From positions 953,590 through 1,017,589 of the forward strand of contig CAMXCT020006578.1 in NCBI GenBank assembly GCA_947184155.2: a stretch of DNA of 64,000 nucleotides, in the 5' to 3' direction. Under the pieces are notes generated by a model, which worked only from the letters and a program-made list of their open reading frames with translations, made no database searches and was not told where the DNA came from. Shown here piece by piece: positions 10,601 to 19,083 of this stretch. Numbering within the stretch: position 1 is the stretch's first letter; every line of letters begins with the position of its first letter. The position numbers and the translations under genes were made by a program. The DNA comes from Cladocopium goreaui (taxonomy: Eukaryota > Sar > Dinophyceae > Suessiales > Symbiodiniaceae).

Positions 10601-12295
10601 GCTCCACATGGTTTCTTGCTCCGTGTCAATTACTGCTTGGATGCCCTTGAGAAATGAACTTGAAATCAAGAACGGTGTGTTGCCCTCCACAACTGCAATT
10701 CTGAAAAATTGGTCTCCCAAAGGCAGCATGAGTGCATGTCGACTGACCAAGGTTTGATGATTTCCAAATCGAAAAACCAAGTTGCAAGACTGGCGACGAA
10801 CACGGCTGCGCACCCATTCCGGAATCTGTTTCAACAACTCAGGAACTTGTTTGCTACCTATCACAGTCTGAGAGGCACCTAGGTCAACAATTCCTATGGA
10901 TCCGGATGATGCGAATAGGCTCAGGTGTTCGGAGTCTTCTCGCGATACATGGGGCTCACTTCTTTGAAGCTTCAGCTTGCGCAGGGTGGCAATGCTCTCA
11001 CGGATGCTCAAATGGGTCGGCACACTCTTAGAACCCAGCTGGCTCCTGGAAAGAACCCGCTTGAACTTACTGAAGCCCCATTTATCCCCAATAGTTACCT
11101 TATCATCCATCATTGTCAGACAAACTTCATCATCCCACACCCCAGTTTTCTCCTCAGTGGTGGACAGGTTGAGCAGCTCTTCAGGGATCTCGGCCGTGGT
11201 CACAAATGATGTCGGTGCGGTCGATGGAGCCGCAGATGATGCCGTACTTCTGGAAGGGCACTCGTTCTTCCAATGGCCTTTCTTCATGCAGATGCGACAA
11301 TAGGAGTTTGCAATCCTATTGGCGAGAGAACTCTTTCCCTTGCCCTTCACTTTGCCCTTTTTGCCCGATCCCTTTTCTCCACGTTTGACAGCCCAGAAGC
11401 CTCTGAAGCGCACCTTTTCAGACAACCTCTTTCGAGCCTCTTGGTACGAGGAGTAAAAGGCACAGAGCTCAGCATCATTCTGCACTGTTTCCGCCACTGC
11501 ATCTTCAAATTGAAGTACAAGTGCTGCATCATCGTCATCCTCCGCTGCAAGACTTTCCAGTGTGGAATCGTCCAGAAAGTCATCCTGAACCCAAAACGTC
11601 TCATTCTCGGTGTCCATGTTTTCCGATTGATCTTCCAAAGTGAAGGCTGTGTGGTCATACGTCTTGAGGCTCTTCTCCTTTTTGAACCCCACCATGTCTT
11701 GAAAAAAACCTGAACCAATCATTCTCACAGCTGCTTCCACTTTGGATACTTCTAAGGCCCCACCTTTCTCAGCTCCAGAGTCCACTATGACCCGTTTCTT
11801 GTCTTCACTTCCAAGTCGACTTCCTCGAAGAAGTATGTAGGCCTGAATCTCTGCCATGTCAATCTTCTTGCCAATCAACTCCGTCCATACCACGTCACAA
11901 CGGGACAGATAGGAGTCACTGCTTTCGTCCATCTTTTGCTGACTGCGGTAAAGTGCTTTCTCTACCAACTCGAATTTCTTCTCCAAGGGAATGGCCCCCC
12001 ATTTACCTCCAACCAGTTCCACCAGCCTCTGAATCCCCTGAGGGTCGTTGATCAAAATCTCCTTGCGGTGAAGTTGAAGTTTCTGGAAGGCAGTCCCCTT
12101 ACACCCCAGCACCAGACGTGTGGCTAACTCCTGAATCTTGTTGGCAGGCCATGCTGAAAGCAGCAATTCTACCTTGTTCGTCCAGATTTCCACGTTGTCC
12201 ACTGCCGGATCAAAACTCGGCACCAGTATAGACAGGTTATTGGGAACTTGTCCAACTTCTGCTGAAGCTTCTCCACTTTGCCCTGGCGAAGCCAT
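4619..12295 (-). CDS. gag-pol: Copia gag-pol polyprotein (2558 aa)
   Basis: This single ORF encodes all proteins for retrotransposition. Seen in order: gag-like N-terminus; CCHC zinc knuckle CRICMKKGHWKNEC near residue 332; aspartic protease motif VDLGASQTVIG near 472; integrase zinc region HRNLGHPG followed by C-x2-C near 1441; integrase core with D (SMDGV, ~1502), D (VFDAATEF, ~1561) and E (RVERHGG, ~1598); reverse transcriptase FDIKTAFLRG (~2077) and HVDDG (~2173); and RNase H FSDASF (~2326). The start ATG lies 20 nt downstream of the primer binding site and translation stops about 100 nt before the 3' LTR. It is much longer than the usual 1300-1500 residues. The excess is mainly a low-complexity region between protease and integrase, part of which is the shadow of another ORF (9658-10218). 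Confidence 0.95.
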   Translation of the reverse strand: MASPGQSGEASAEVGQVPNNLSILVPSFDPAVDNVEIWTNKVELLLSAWPANKIQELATRLVLGCKGTAFQKLQLHRKEILINDPQGIQRLVELVGGKWGAIPLEKKFELVEKALYRSQQKMDESSDSYLSRCDVVWTELIGKKIDMAEIQAYILLRGSRLGSEDKKRVIVDSGAEKGGALEVSKVEAAVRMIGSGFFQDMVGFKKEKSLKTYDHTAFTLEDQSENMDTENETFWVQDDFLDDSTLESLAAEDDDDAALVLQFEDAVAETVQNDAELCAFYSSYQEARKRLSEKVRFRGFWAVKRGEKGSGKKGKVKGKGKSSLANRIANSYCRICMKKGHWKNECPSRSTASSAAPSTAPTSFVTTAEIPEELLNLSTTEEKTGVWDDEVCLTMMDDKVTIGDKWGFSKFKRVLSRSQLGSKSVPTHLSIRESIATLRKLKLQRSEPHVSREDSEHLSLFASSGSIGIVDLGASQTVIGSKQVPELLKQIPEWVRSRVRRQSCNLVFRFGNHQTLVSRHALMLPLGDQFFRIAVVEGNTPFLISSSFLKGIQAVIDTEQETMWSKFLSRQLKVSRNHKNLFLMDLNELWPSEIPGQCNESAKMVGPETCLASESKIADSQPPQPSEDSMPKHAEVEKVLQVNQVDPPFMPVAMHSKSEACQQISVEHVEHRSCTGTKEIEPTPSDQRSHVNHGVSVSEVGSVSSQDGRAPITGSCSRPEEAQPAGTGERSDRVWESKAGDTVSGSLQGSQVDGLVCEPIRKESQNGTPEVRDVCRKEVGPGDQVRGIPEQEPGQTEGQWVRQVMESHQGGAGGGKCRGMGTDSSKDVGSDHRDGHSSRPSEPHVPREPEPQSSHGQPRGQHGRDSPASQGSECSGQPVESFHGEDVADWDFNFMVPPGIQCPSFKSQVSRLVKQFESELKQIPMPRMQQPRIDLLEVMCHDHSELALQMKNVGGKAYRFSMTQGDLSTELGRNKLFSMLVTHRPKHVWYSPECFPWCLWNQFNESRSMQLWEQIYHKRQASLWQISLGIVLYRYQIAHRSHFHHEQPAGSKMKSVAGMEEITNNTLCSRFDMCQVGNLRDPATGEAIRKRLEVHTTSETLHRNLHKRLCPGLHVHRQIAGQTVVHGHRMPLSKFTEQYPPKFARQVTKIMLQSHDTPVFGTETVEDEEHPTKKRRLGQKMNLEAIAQKFTSINWQTVMTLADRLAPRVGTMIVDHGPLFQQVQHMCSNQTVKHLVLCRGLYTDRYVGPNKSMFPGEAPLRRMICIRRKIEDVQVDTEWEPWEKLTYKGLRRKAMPARVSLTIFAQAKSMTEESGRISADAAIPAMPERDHAPPSIAQPSAKRIRWDTMPEVEVPRSSDSSSSTPPPNPSLRTSNNNPANPNDNVTPDNNNENTPVLPENPKAKEFPEVDRNVIDLASQKHGPKFLKLEASEQAWLIKIHRNLGHPGPQKLMEFCRQLRCPEEFLQAIPDLNCSTCKETQQPKVARPAAIHEPMDFGEVISMDGVTWTNSKGDQFHFYHFIDQATSYHTAVGSVSRSATSAIQSLLQGWFQWAGAPSMIVFDAATEFNSEEFEAFLQRFNVKSKTCAAEAHWKNSRVERHGGVLQMMLTKMDHEEGITSYSQLATALMQATMTKNKWSRYRGYPPEMLVFGKSSRSPASVISDDDSAAHEFALRPTAEGLRFRAELECRERARRAFAAVDNDQTLRRALHGRSRPSRGQYAAGEWVMLWKQRGEASGQWEGPMNVIIQEGNKVVWVTRGTKLYRAAPEHIRPLSAVEEWNQNQQVTDEHGNNPHQNALSIIPPHGATQLHNHNSQVIPPDNSMPPNSNTRTAIHIHDDSSEIQSDPEPEATPGNLTPEGGEDASNSLPNQFPQMRSDSLPPLSAETIAAPVQTPIPEDDDDGLMVEQCNWFEDLNECFHLSEDQVWKLEVDINHADIDKWRREADPYAMSFLVSAAKKQRSEVKMSQLSETERQMFHQAKMKKIDSWLATETVAKVLRHQIPEENILRCRWILTWKPVDSPGPKDSKHVPKARLVVLGYEDPLVHEIPRDSPTMSKLSRMLIVQWAASMGWDIESFDIKTAFLRGQEQSERVLGVEPTAELREKLKLKPNEVLRLLKGAYGRVDAPYLWFMELKKGLESLGFIPSPFDPCVFVLPNEKSGTPEGMVGIHVDDGLCCGSEVFREKLRQLSEKFPFGSHKRRNFTFTGLKIDQQPDQSIHIHQTQYIKDIHHITVSRDRRSKPDDPVTDSERQELRALIGSLQYAAVNSRPDLCSRLGWLQSRINRAQVSTLLEANRTLHEAKLHVEVTIKVQPIPIAKLRFVAFSDASFSSNKEPDSHQGMMIMSCHENIGSNRTSPVNPLVWHSKKIQKVAVSTLSAEAMSLAGTVDMLSWVRLYWGWIMNVNIPWKKADQTLLQLPPAFAAIPPSDSETEVPSCPDNTFELLKQIPQNNKAIITTDCKSLYDLISRTAPPSCGEFRTLLQAKLIKEHLNNGIQIRWVPSAAQVADSLTKVMDNTMLRECLHLGKYCLHDESEILKARSDSRSRLQWLRQSAASYGER
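9658..10218 (-). CDS. Overprinted 186-aa ORF inside copia gag-pol
   Basis: This ATG-initiated ORF lies wholly within the polyprotein, in the +1 frame relative to it. Its product looks like an ordinary globular/helical protein: a charged N-terminus (MASVSQKLGQYRAKMEEH), a WTDWFVSQYEKS segment, and a C-terminal coiled coil with regular hydrophobic spacing (ILQDQVNHMFQENQNLNHR). The polyprotein read from the same bases is a Ser/Gly/Glu/Pro-rich string without structure. That contrast suggests this frame was the original coding frame and the gag-pol frame is passive, or the two are both used. From memory, similar WF-x-YxKSSKMEH segments occur in other dinoflagellate retroelement proteins, but I could not search. 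How it would be translated, about 2 kb from the first ATG, is unknown. Confidence 0.55.
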   Translation of the reverse strand: MASVSQKLGQYRAKMEEHQSQDRVADLKKLSLQELEKEVIAFGKAKLGTPFPEAFKDHKWTDWFVSQYEKSPKMEHQKYVMYVEKKLDQEIKSEGYQNKNPVKQKGNGSDKSWSHIKEELGEESAEEWEPTPAKMSGVTTEMAILQDQVNHMFQENQNLNHRMANLEGNMAEILLHLKGLSVQGNP

Positions 12296-12296
12296 C

Positions 12297-12314
12297 GTCC
12301 GGGCTCCGCTACCA
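12297..12314 (-). other. Primer binding site of the copia element
   Basis: On the minus strand, TGGTAGCGGAGCCCGGA begins 2 nt after the 5' LTR. It begins with TGG, as expected for pairing with a tRNA CCA end, and resembles the initiator-Met tRNA primer site used by many copia elements (plant form TGGTATCAGAGC). Confidence 0.75.
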
Positions 12315-12316
12315 GT

Positions 12317-12583
12317 TTAGAACTGGTAGCGGCCCAACCAACTGAGCTCCCTGAGCTCCCAAAAGGTTCCACCTCGCTGCACCGCAGCGTCCGCTATGTT
12401 TTCCTCCAATCGCTGAATGCACACGGTGCAAGGGATCGGCCACGATCCTCCTATGGCTCAAAGCCTATGCCCACCCACCTGCTTAGCTCACGGAGCCCCA
12501 GGCTTCGGCAATGATGGATGTATGGGATGGTGCACATGTAGGCTGACAAGGAGTTGCGCATTGGGAAATGGCAGTGGTTTCAC
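12317..12583 (-). repeat. 5' LTR of the copia element
   Basis: It is identical to 4251-4517 except for one base. It should carry the promoter for minus-strand transcription of the element; no TATA-like promoter was verified. Confidence 0.93.
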
Positions 12584-12661
12584 ATATTCATACATATTCA
12601 TGTATTGTATATATATATATATATATAGATATATGTATATATATATGTATATATATATATG

Positions 12662-12692
<31 letters not shown>

Positions 12693-12711
12693 GTATATAT
12701 ATATATACACA
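12582..12711. repeat. Right copy of duplicated flank of the copia element
   Basis: It starts ACATATTCATACATATTCAT like 4165-4250 and continues as TA/TGTATA repeats somewhat longer than the left copy. Confidence 0.8.
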
Positions 12712-12778
12712 AACTATCACTGAACATGGAGTCCTGGATTGGGCTGTGAGGCGATTGAACTGCCCCCCCGACTCTTGG

Positions 12779-14771
12779 CAGTCCTCAGGACGCCTCTGAG
12801 ACGCTGAAAGACGCGACCAACAATTTCATCCTAAGCAAGGCTACGGATGAAGACAGGGACGTCAAGGAGAGATTTGTGGATCAAATATCCGAAGATATCC
12901 AAGGATATCCAAAGTAGGCAGTGAGTATCATTGTCATCATTACACCATATTACACCTACGTTCTTGAAATCCTCTGTTCTGTCTGATTCTCGTTCTGCTA
13001 GCGGATCGCATGGAGGATCAACAGCTGCAGAGGGCTCATGCAGCTGCAGAAGATCTCCTGACAGAGTCCCAAGTGAGTGGCTTCGCCAGCAATCATCGCA
13101 GGTCACAGGTCGACTTCTTTGAGTGAAAAATCATTTTGATATGTTGGATAGTTGATGATAGTTGTTTCTTCCCTTTCAAATCTGGCAATTGGCAATTCCA
13201 ATTGATATGTTTTGATTGAATCTTCATGGTTGAGCCTACTATAAGAGCTCCACAACATCCCGGGGATATTTTTGAAAGTTGAACACAAGCAGCTGGATGT
13301 CAGCATAGGTGGCTCACCTGCACCATGGCAAGTGCCAGAGGGATACGGTTATCACCTGCAACTGCTGCGCGAATTGAGAATCCTGGAGGAGTGCGAGTGA
13401 AACTGATTGTGAAACTGACTGATAGTGAATCAGTGGCAACTGCAATTTGGAAAAATTTGGAACAAAGTTGTGTTCTGAACTTTCAGAAGCCTCTGAAGAT
13501 TCTGAAGTGTGGAGCTCTGCGGATAGGCCAAACACATCCAAATACACAGATATCTGAAAAAAGACCTGCAGGACCAAGTTCAATTTGGGTATGAGATGAG
13601 AGAGGTGGAAGAGCAGGCATTGGATATTTTTTTCTTGGCTGTTCTTGGATCCAAGTTGTAGTTTTAGACGCTTGTGTCATTTGTTTCACTTGTGACATGT
13701 CGGTCAGCTGTCGGAAATCTGGAGGCAGAGGTGGCGGCCCAGGCCCTCTCTGAACATGTGATGTCTCTGAAACTTTGGGACGAGTGACTTGCACTTCATT
13801 GGATCACAATGGAGCACAAATTTGAATGTTCCGAAATGGATCTCCCAATATCTCCCAGTTCTAGATTTGACTTGTGGCCCATTGTGGCCCATTGTGGCCC
13901 ATTGTGGCCCATTCTGTCCACCTTTGGTACCCAACGTTTTGAGCCATAGGCCATAGCCACATCCTTCGGAAGTCTTCAGACTGAGCACTGAGGCCAGCGG
14001 ATGCAGCTGCTGATGCTTCAACCGCTATGGGAGAGACAGACTCGTTCTTCAGAAGTACAACTGGAAACTTCCGCGACACTGTCAGTGGCTTCAGAGATAC
14101 AGGCTGGAAGCTGCAAATAGAGCATGATGGAGCTAGATTCAGTTCCAAGAGGCTCTAGTTGTAGCCCGCATTTCGACAACACAGCAACGCAGTCCAAAAG
14201 AGGTAGGTGGATGGAGGTATCCAATGGCTATGATGCCAGAAACGACCATTGGGCAGGCCTCACCTTCCGTTCCAACTGTTCCTTTGAGACTGATGCCAAG
14301 GTGCGCTGTTCGGAAGATCTGATACACAATGATACTTCATGACATGTTGGTTGAGAACACATGGAATAAACTTGAATAAACCATCATAAACATGAATCCA
14401 GATGAACATGCTCAAGACTCATCCAGCGTAGAGAGGATCGAGAGCTTGTTTCGAGTTTCCAACTCTAAGGCGGATGCCAGTCCCAAGGAAGATATGTTGG
14501 AAATCATCCTGGCTGAGCACAACAATCTCCCAGAGAACATGCGGAAGGAGCTGATCTTTCTCCGTGCCATGCGATGCCAATGCTGTTGCGTTGCTGTGCC
14601 AAAGAGCTTCGTTTCCTTGGGATATCTTGGGATTATCAGTCCCGCTGGGTCCAGGAGTTGGAGGAATTTGAGGCGGACCTTGAATTTCGCAGAAATGCTG
14701 AGGAGAGGCACATTGGCCTCCTTTCTGTGATGCCACTGGACCGCATTGTCAGAGTCACGATTCAAGTGTGA
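12779..14771 (+). CDS. Cluster of candidate exons, unrecognised gene
   Basis: Several short open stretches bounded by splice-like sites look coding on the plus strand. They include 12779-12917 (PQDASETLKDATNNF, after GGCAG); 13002-13072 (MEDQQLQRAHAAAEDLL, with CTAG acceptor and GTGAGT donor); about 13310-13395 (YGYHLQLLRELRILEEC); about 13994-14157 (ADAAADASTAMGETDSFF); and about 14392-14771. The last runs from an acidic helical stretch (MLEIILAEHNNLPENMRKEL) into VQELEEFEADLEFRRN, ending at a TGA at 14769-14771. Those two parts are in different frames and switch near 14570, so there is a frameshift, a missed junction or an assembly error. Composition suggests helical, possibly coiled-coil, protein. 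Exon joins were not all phase-checked, so this may be one gene or remnants of several. No family recognised. Confidence 0.4.
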
Positions 14772-15834
14772 TTTCAATCTACTGCAATATCTGATTAAAC
14801 CACAATAAAATATCTATAAATCTATACATATGTTTCAGTTTCTCAAGCAAAAACAACACATTTCAAGGGGCTTTGACTGTCTAGTTTTCTTCATTTCGCT
14901 GAGGCAAAAGACCAGTACCTTCAGACATGATCCCGACTTCCGCACAGAAGCTTGGACAGAGTCCTGAAGAATCCGTCCCTGCAAGGGAGGCTCAAGATAA
15001 AATATGACATCTCATAGGGAAAAAACCAATATCATGTGCATAATACACTAGAAAGTGACACATCGGGTTTGATACCATCAGAGTTAGCCTAAAGTGTTGT
15101 CAAGGCCCCAAGAAAAACACAAACACGCTTTCTGTGTCCCACTGTACATTGGCGCTACTGGGGCTCAAGGCGACCAAGTTGCTTGCAGCCACCAGATGGC
15201 CAGAGGGACATCAACCAAACCACTCGGACTGTCAGATGAAACCAGCCTTTTGAGTAGAAAAGGTATTTTTAGCTACTCGGACTGTCAGGGGGTCCTGATG
15301 GGTCCCAGAGTGGTTTGGTTATTTTAGGCTCCTGGTGTCCTGGACCTTCCAAAGGTTGGACGATTTTTCAGGATGTGCCAAGCTTTGAAGCATGGAGTGA
15401 CCGTGCAAAATGGAGTAGTCATGTGCATTGTCAATATCAGCGGATCAAAACAACCTACACCATGCTCCTACATATTACTATATATTATATAATATACCAT
15501 CAATGAATGTGTGTATTCATTACGATGTCTGATCCTGTATGGACAGACGTGGGTGACGTTCGACTACAACATGTGCAGATATGTCTTACATTTGACCAAG
15601 TTGAGAACCCAAAGACTGATACGATGCCCGCAACATTCCCAAATGGTTCCATTCCTTGTCAATCTTTGCCAGGTGTTTCTTTTGCTGTTCTGGCTGCTGG
15701 TGACCAGGTGCATGTGGTTAAGATTGGTTAAGTGAGTCTCAAGACACGAGGCAATCAGATGAACGAGACATTCACACAGAGACACGCAACCAAACGCTCA
15801 TGCATCAAAAGGATTTTCCTTGTCTTCGTTGAAG
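14772..15834. other. Stretch without a recognisable gene
   Basis: Only short overlapping ORFs are present (for example 15094-15327 and 15511-15735). There is a small AT-rich tract near 15475-15500. Probably intronic or intergenic. Confidence 0.35.
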
Positions 15835-16063
15835 GTGATTTCGCAACCAGCCCAGCCAGCACAGCCGGCACAGGCAACACCTGATGCTTTGTCCTCAGAG
15901 GACTCGCAACATACTGAAGCTAGGAACCTCTTGAACTTGAGAGCTTGAAACATTTCGAGGCAGACCCTCCGGATTTTTGTTCCTAATGAGGTGACAATGG
16001 GACAAGCTGAACTTGCGAACCAGATGGGCGCCTACTACAGGCGGAGGGCGGAGCTTTGGATCA
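15835..16063 (+). CDS. Candidate exons of a Q/A/P-rich gene
   Basis: Two stretches each begin after AG|GT. The first, 15835-15948, reads VISQPAQPAQPAQATPDAL. The second, from 15991, reads VTMGQAELANQMGAYYRRR. The second is clearly similar to the candidate exon at 17611 (VQAQQSQLANQLGGFYRW), with the same acceptor context and phase, so exon duplication is likely. Composition resembles the Q/A-rich stretches at 18134 and 18461. No known domain. Confidence 0.4.
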
Positions 16064-16657
16064 GGACGCTGTGCGTATTTTGCTGTCCAAATTTCGCTGT
16101 GGACAGGTCCATCTATGCGCCTGGTGTGCCTGCGCTCCTGGCTACGTTGACATGTGGATCGGATATGATCAGATCATGAGACAAGTTGGACACTTTTTTA
16201 TGAAACTCTATGAAGCTTTATGACACTTTGCTGATTTTTCAGTCGCAAAGACCCTTTTCAACTATGCTTGTGCTACTCTGGGTATTTTGATATGGTGTGA
16301 CTCTCTATGTTCTCCAGTCTTACAGTCGCTGACACCAGGCAATGTCGCCTGGTGCACCACAACAGGCAGTACTTTCTTGCTGTCAATGGGTGTGTGGTAT
16401 CCCCCCTTTGCTCTTGGTCCCGACTGGTGCTGGGGCATCTAGCCCAGATCTCATGTATCAATCCAGGAGATATGTGACGCAAGTTAACGAGTCCTTTGTG
16501 CAGCAATATGGCACCAGAAACCCTTTGCGTGCTTGTTGAGCTGCCAAATCCAGTTCTTTTGTACGGTATAGCAACTCCAGGTAAATTACTTTTCCGTGTT
16601 TTCTGGGGGTACAAAATCATGTTCTGATTATTTCTGACTCATGAGTTGTTCTTCCAG

Positions 16658-16835
16658 GGACAGCCAGCACCAATGGGCGGCATGGGAGGGCCTCGCGCTC
16701 AGCGTCAAAAGGTTTGTGCAGTTTGGAGCCCAAAATCGAGGGCAAAAATCGGCAATGGCCCAGGTTTGGCGGCTCCTATGGGCCAATGGGCACCCAAGTT
16801 GGACAGGCGGGAATGGGTCAAAATGGTGAAAGCCT
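16658..16835 (+). CDS. Two candidate exons, Gly/Met/Gln-rich
   Basis: 16658-16711 is preceded by TTCTTCCAG and followed by GTTTGTG. It is exactly 18 codons (GQPAPMGGMGGPRAQRQK). 16764-16835 is preceded by CCCAG and followed by GTGAGT, and reads FGGSYGPMGTQVGQAGMGQN. The two are not phase-compatible if joined directly, so another exon may intervene. They probably encode a disordered low-complexity region. Confidence 0.45.
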
Positions 16836-17610
16836 GTGAGTTTCCAATATGGCACATATGGATACATATGGAGGGATGAACTGATGAACATCAATTATTT
16901 TACATAAATTCACATGTTTTTTCTAGATTTTGGGGTGATTTTGGGGTACCTGGATTTTGGGGTCACCCAAATCTCCAAGCAGCGCAGCGGGTTCACATGG
17001 CCCTGATCCAACCGGATCCAAAAAAAAGCTCCGAAAAGCCATGGCAGCGGAGGGATGTGAGGATTGAGATAATCAATTGGCCTTTGACAATAGGATATAG
17101 TAGGATATAGTAGGATATCAATGGATATCACGAGAGTTCATAAGATATAGATGTGATATATATATATAATATAATATATATATGCATTTCCTATGATTTT
17201 GTGCGACACCGGAGGCTTATGGTCTCACAAGATTATGTATATGATATGATGTGAGTAATTATGATGCTCCCTTTTGGAGCTGTGCATCGTTGCTCAATGT
17301 TGCTCATATGAGGCCTATGATGGTGCCTTCGGTGGTTCTGCCTCGCAGGAGGGGATCATGCAAATTCGATGGGTGTGTGGAACATTTGTCTTACTTTTAG
17401 GTCCTCAAGGGGAACATGATATCGAAGATAATATCATACAATACAACATCACTTAAAAAGAAACATATAAACATATTAAACATATCAAACACATATAAAA
17501 CAGTATAAGTGTATATAATATGATATAATATACACGTATATAAGGTATGAGTACTGCACTGCCGCACTGCCCTTAGTTCATCCGAACCGAGATCCTAACC
17601 GCAATGCCAG

Positions 17611-17701
17611 GTCCAGGCACAGCAGTCTCAGTTGGCCAATCAGCTGGGAGGATTCTACCGGTGGCCTGGCGATGCGGCTGAGGGTGTCACGAGGATGTCT
17701 G
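17611..17701 (+). CDS. Candidate exon, duplicate of the 15991 exon
   Basis: It is preceded by ATGCCAG and followed by GTATCT, and reads VQAQQSQLANQLGGFYRWPG. The LANQ(L/M)G(G/A)(F/Y)YR core repeats that of the exon at 15991. Confidence 0.45.
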
Positions 17702-18133
17702 GTATCTGCTGGAGATCACATCCATTTTTTTTGGGGTGATGTTCAATTGGGACATGTATATAACGACCCGTTGATGTCATATGATTTATCTATTTTCCTC
17801 TTTATTTCGGATCTCCAGTACACAATTCTCAAGATAATTGTGACTGGTGCCACAGCATCGTTGTCCTGACCAACTAGAATCCAAAATACCATGCGAAGAG
17901 AACTGCAAGTCATGCTAAGAAGGGTCTACATTTTGGTTCGTCAAGCTGGAATGGAAAGTCCTGCAGTCATAGATGAATTAGATGACTTGCTTATAGAATA
18001 TGGTAGAAATAGATCATACATATCTATATATATATATATATGTATATATAGAAATATTATGAAATATTATGAAATATTGGGATTTCCCAAATTTCCCCTT
18101 GCCATGTTGGATTGCCAGAGGGTACTCTCTTAG

Positions 18134-18288
18134 TCGCCCTCGCTTTTGCTGCGACTGATGAGGTCGCAGTACGTGACGCCACAGGTGGAGGCGCAGGTGC
18201 GCGCGCAGCAGGCCGCGCAGGCGCAGCAAGCAGCGCAGGCAGCGCAGGCAGCGAAGGCAGCGCAGGCGCACCAGGGGCGAAGCCACAT
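18134..18288 (+). CDS. Candidate Gln/Ala-rich exon
   Basis: It follows the pyrimidine-rich acceptor CTCTCTTAG. The frame reads LLLRLMRSQYVTPQVEAQ and then an AQQAAQAQQAAQAAQ tract, typical of a disordered Q/A tract. A TAG closes the frame at the end, so the true donor lies before it and was not identified. Confidence 0.4.
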
Positions 18289-18460
18289 ATAGGATATCAG
18301 GATTGTTCTGTAAATGGGTATGGGTCAATACCTATAGATACATTTTTAGTGGGTTATTCACATCCATTTACCAGCTATTTTGGGGTTCACTAGGTACCAG
18401 GGTTTTGACCCATCCCCAAATTTTGTTTGATTCTGTGAGCACCTGGTAGTGGATTCACAG

Positions 18461-18545
18461 TCAGCTCAGGCGTCTCCCAAGGATTCCAAGGCCCCAGAGG
18501 TGCAGCCGATACATGTCACGGATTTCCAACAACTGAGTATCCAGC
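18461..18545 (+). CDS. Candidate exon upstream of the TIR element
   Basis: It is preceded by ATTCACAG and followed by GTACGT, and reads SAQASPKDSKAPEVQPIH then VTDFQQLSIQ plus one base. It joins in phase to an exon starting at 22879, which reads ADQVLVAAEPAAFGTQML after completion of a proline codon. The intron so defined (18546-22878) contains the whole TIR element. Without the element and one target copy it would be about 89 bp. Confidence 0.5.
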
Positions 18546-18571
18546 GTACGTCCCCAAAAACCAGCCCCAAA

Positions 18572-18576
18572 TCCAT
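18572..18576. other. Target site duplication, left (TCCAT)
   Basis: TCCAT immediately precedes the left TIR and recurs at 22816-22820 immediately after the right TIR. It could be counted as CCAT (4 bp) if the adjoining T belongs to the TIR's T-run. Confidence 0.8.
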
Positions 18577-18684
18577 AAAAAAATGGTAAAACAGGGAAAC
18601 TAGGACAGGACAGGTTGGAGGTTAGGTGGGAGGCTGTTATGTTTTTGTTCAATCTTGTAATCTGAAATGTTTGACTGTTTCTTT
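18577..18684 (+). repeat. Left terminal inverted repeat
   Basis: It matches the reverse complement of 22708-22815 over 108 bp at roughly 92%: about five substitutions plus one local shift around 18656-18667. The outer 20 bases are identical in both copies. Confidence 0.93.
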
Positions 18685-19083
18685 TTGATTATCCTGCTAA
18701 ATGTTTTGTTGAGGTTGTTGTACTAATGCTTGGGTGCTATGATTTTATGTTGGTGTTCATGTTCGTTGGTTTTGATGTTTTTTCCTGTGGGGGTTCTGGG
18801 GATTAGTTCACTTCATTGTTTGGATTGAATGAAGGGGATAATTGTTGAGGTGGTCAGAGTTTCTATGTGTAGGTTCAGGTTCAAACTCTACCAAGCTGTT
18901 GTTCAAAGATGTCGAATGATTTGCTTCAAATTCATGTATTGATTGAGGTTAGGCGCTGTGGTTCCTGTTTGGTTTTGCATATCAAGCATCCTTCAATACC
19001 AAAGCCAGTTTGGCACAAATTGACTGAACCGATGTATTGTCCCTTTCCTTCGACATTCCGCAGATGCATCTTTGTGAGGCAGG
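18685..19083 (+). other. Element segment between left TIR and NTPase gene
   Basis: The plus strand is T/G-rich. A short ORF (18909-19166) overlaps the start of the NTPase frame and has no recognisable motif. This may be 5' flank or an upstream exon of the NTPase gene; CTTTGTGAGGCAG at about 19070-19082 could be a splice acceptor. Confidence 0.4.

Larger units (their letters stand above)
4251..12583 (-). mobile_element. Full-length Ty1/copia LTR retrotransposon
   Basis: An 8.3-kb element transcribed on the minus strand. It has two 267-bp LTRs, a primer binding site next to the 5' LTR, and one uninterrupted gag-pol ORF. Integrase precedes reverse transcriptase, which defines the copia (Pseudoviridae) order. 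The LTRs differ at a single base, so the insertion is recent. A possible 5-bp target duplication ATATT lies at 4246-4250 and 12584-12588, inside a much longer duplicated flank. No clear polypurine tract was seen next to the 3' LTR. All catalytic motifs needed for activity are present. Confidence 0.96.

Noticed and set aside
11273..11718. ORFs of 100-146 codons on either strand within the copia gag region
   Set aside because: They are shadows of the gag-pol frame; unlike 9658-10218 they show no protein-like periodicity.
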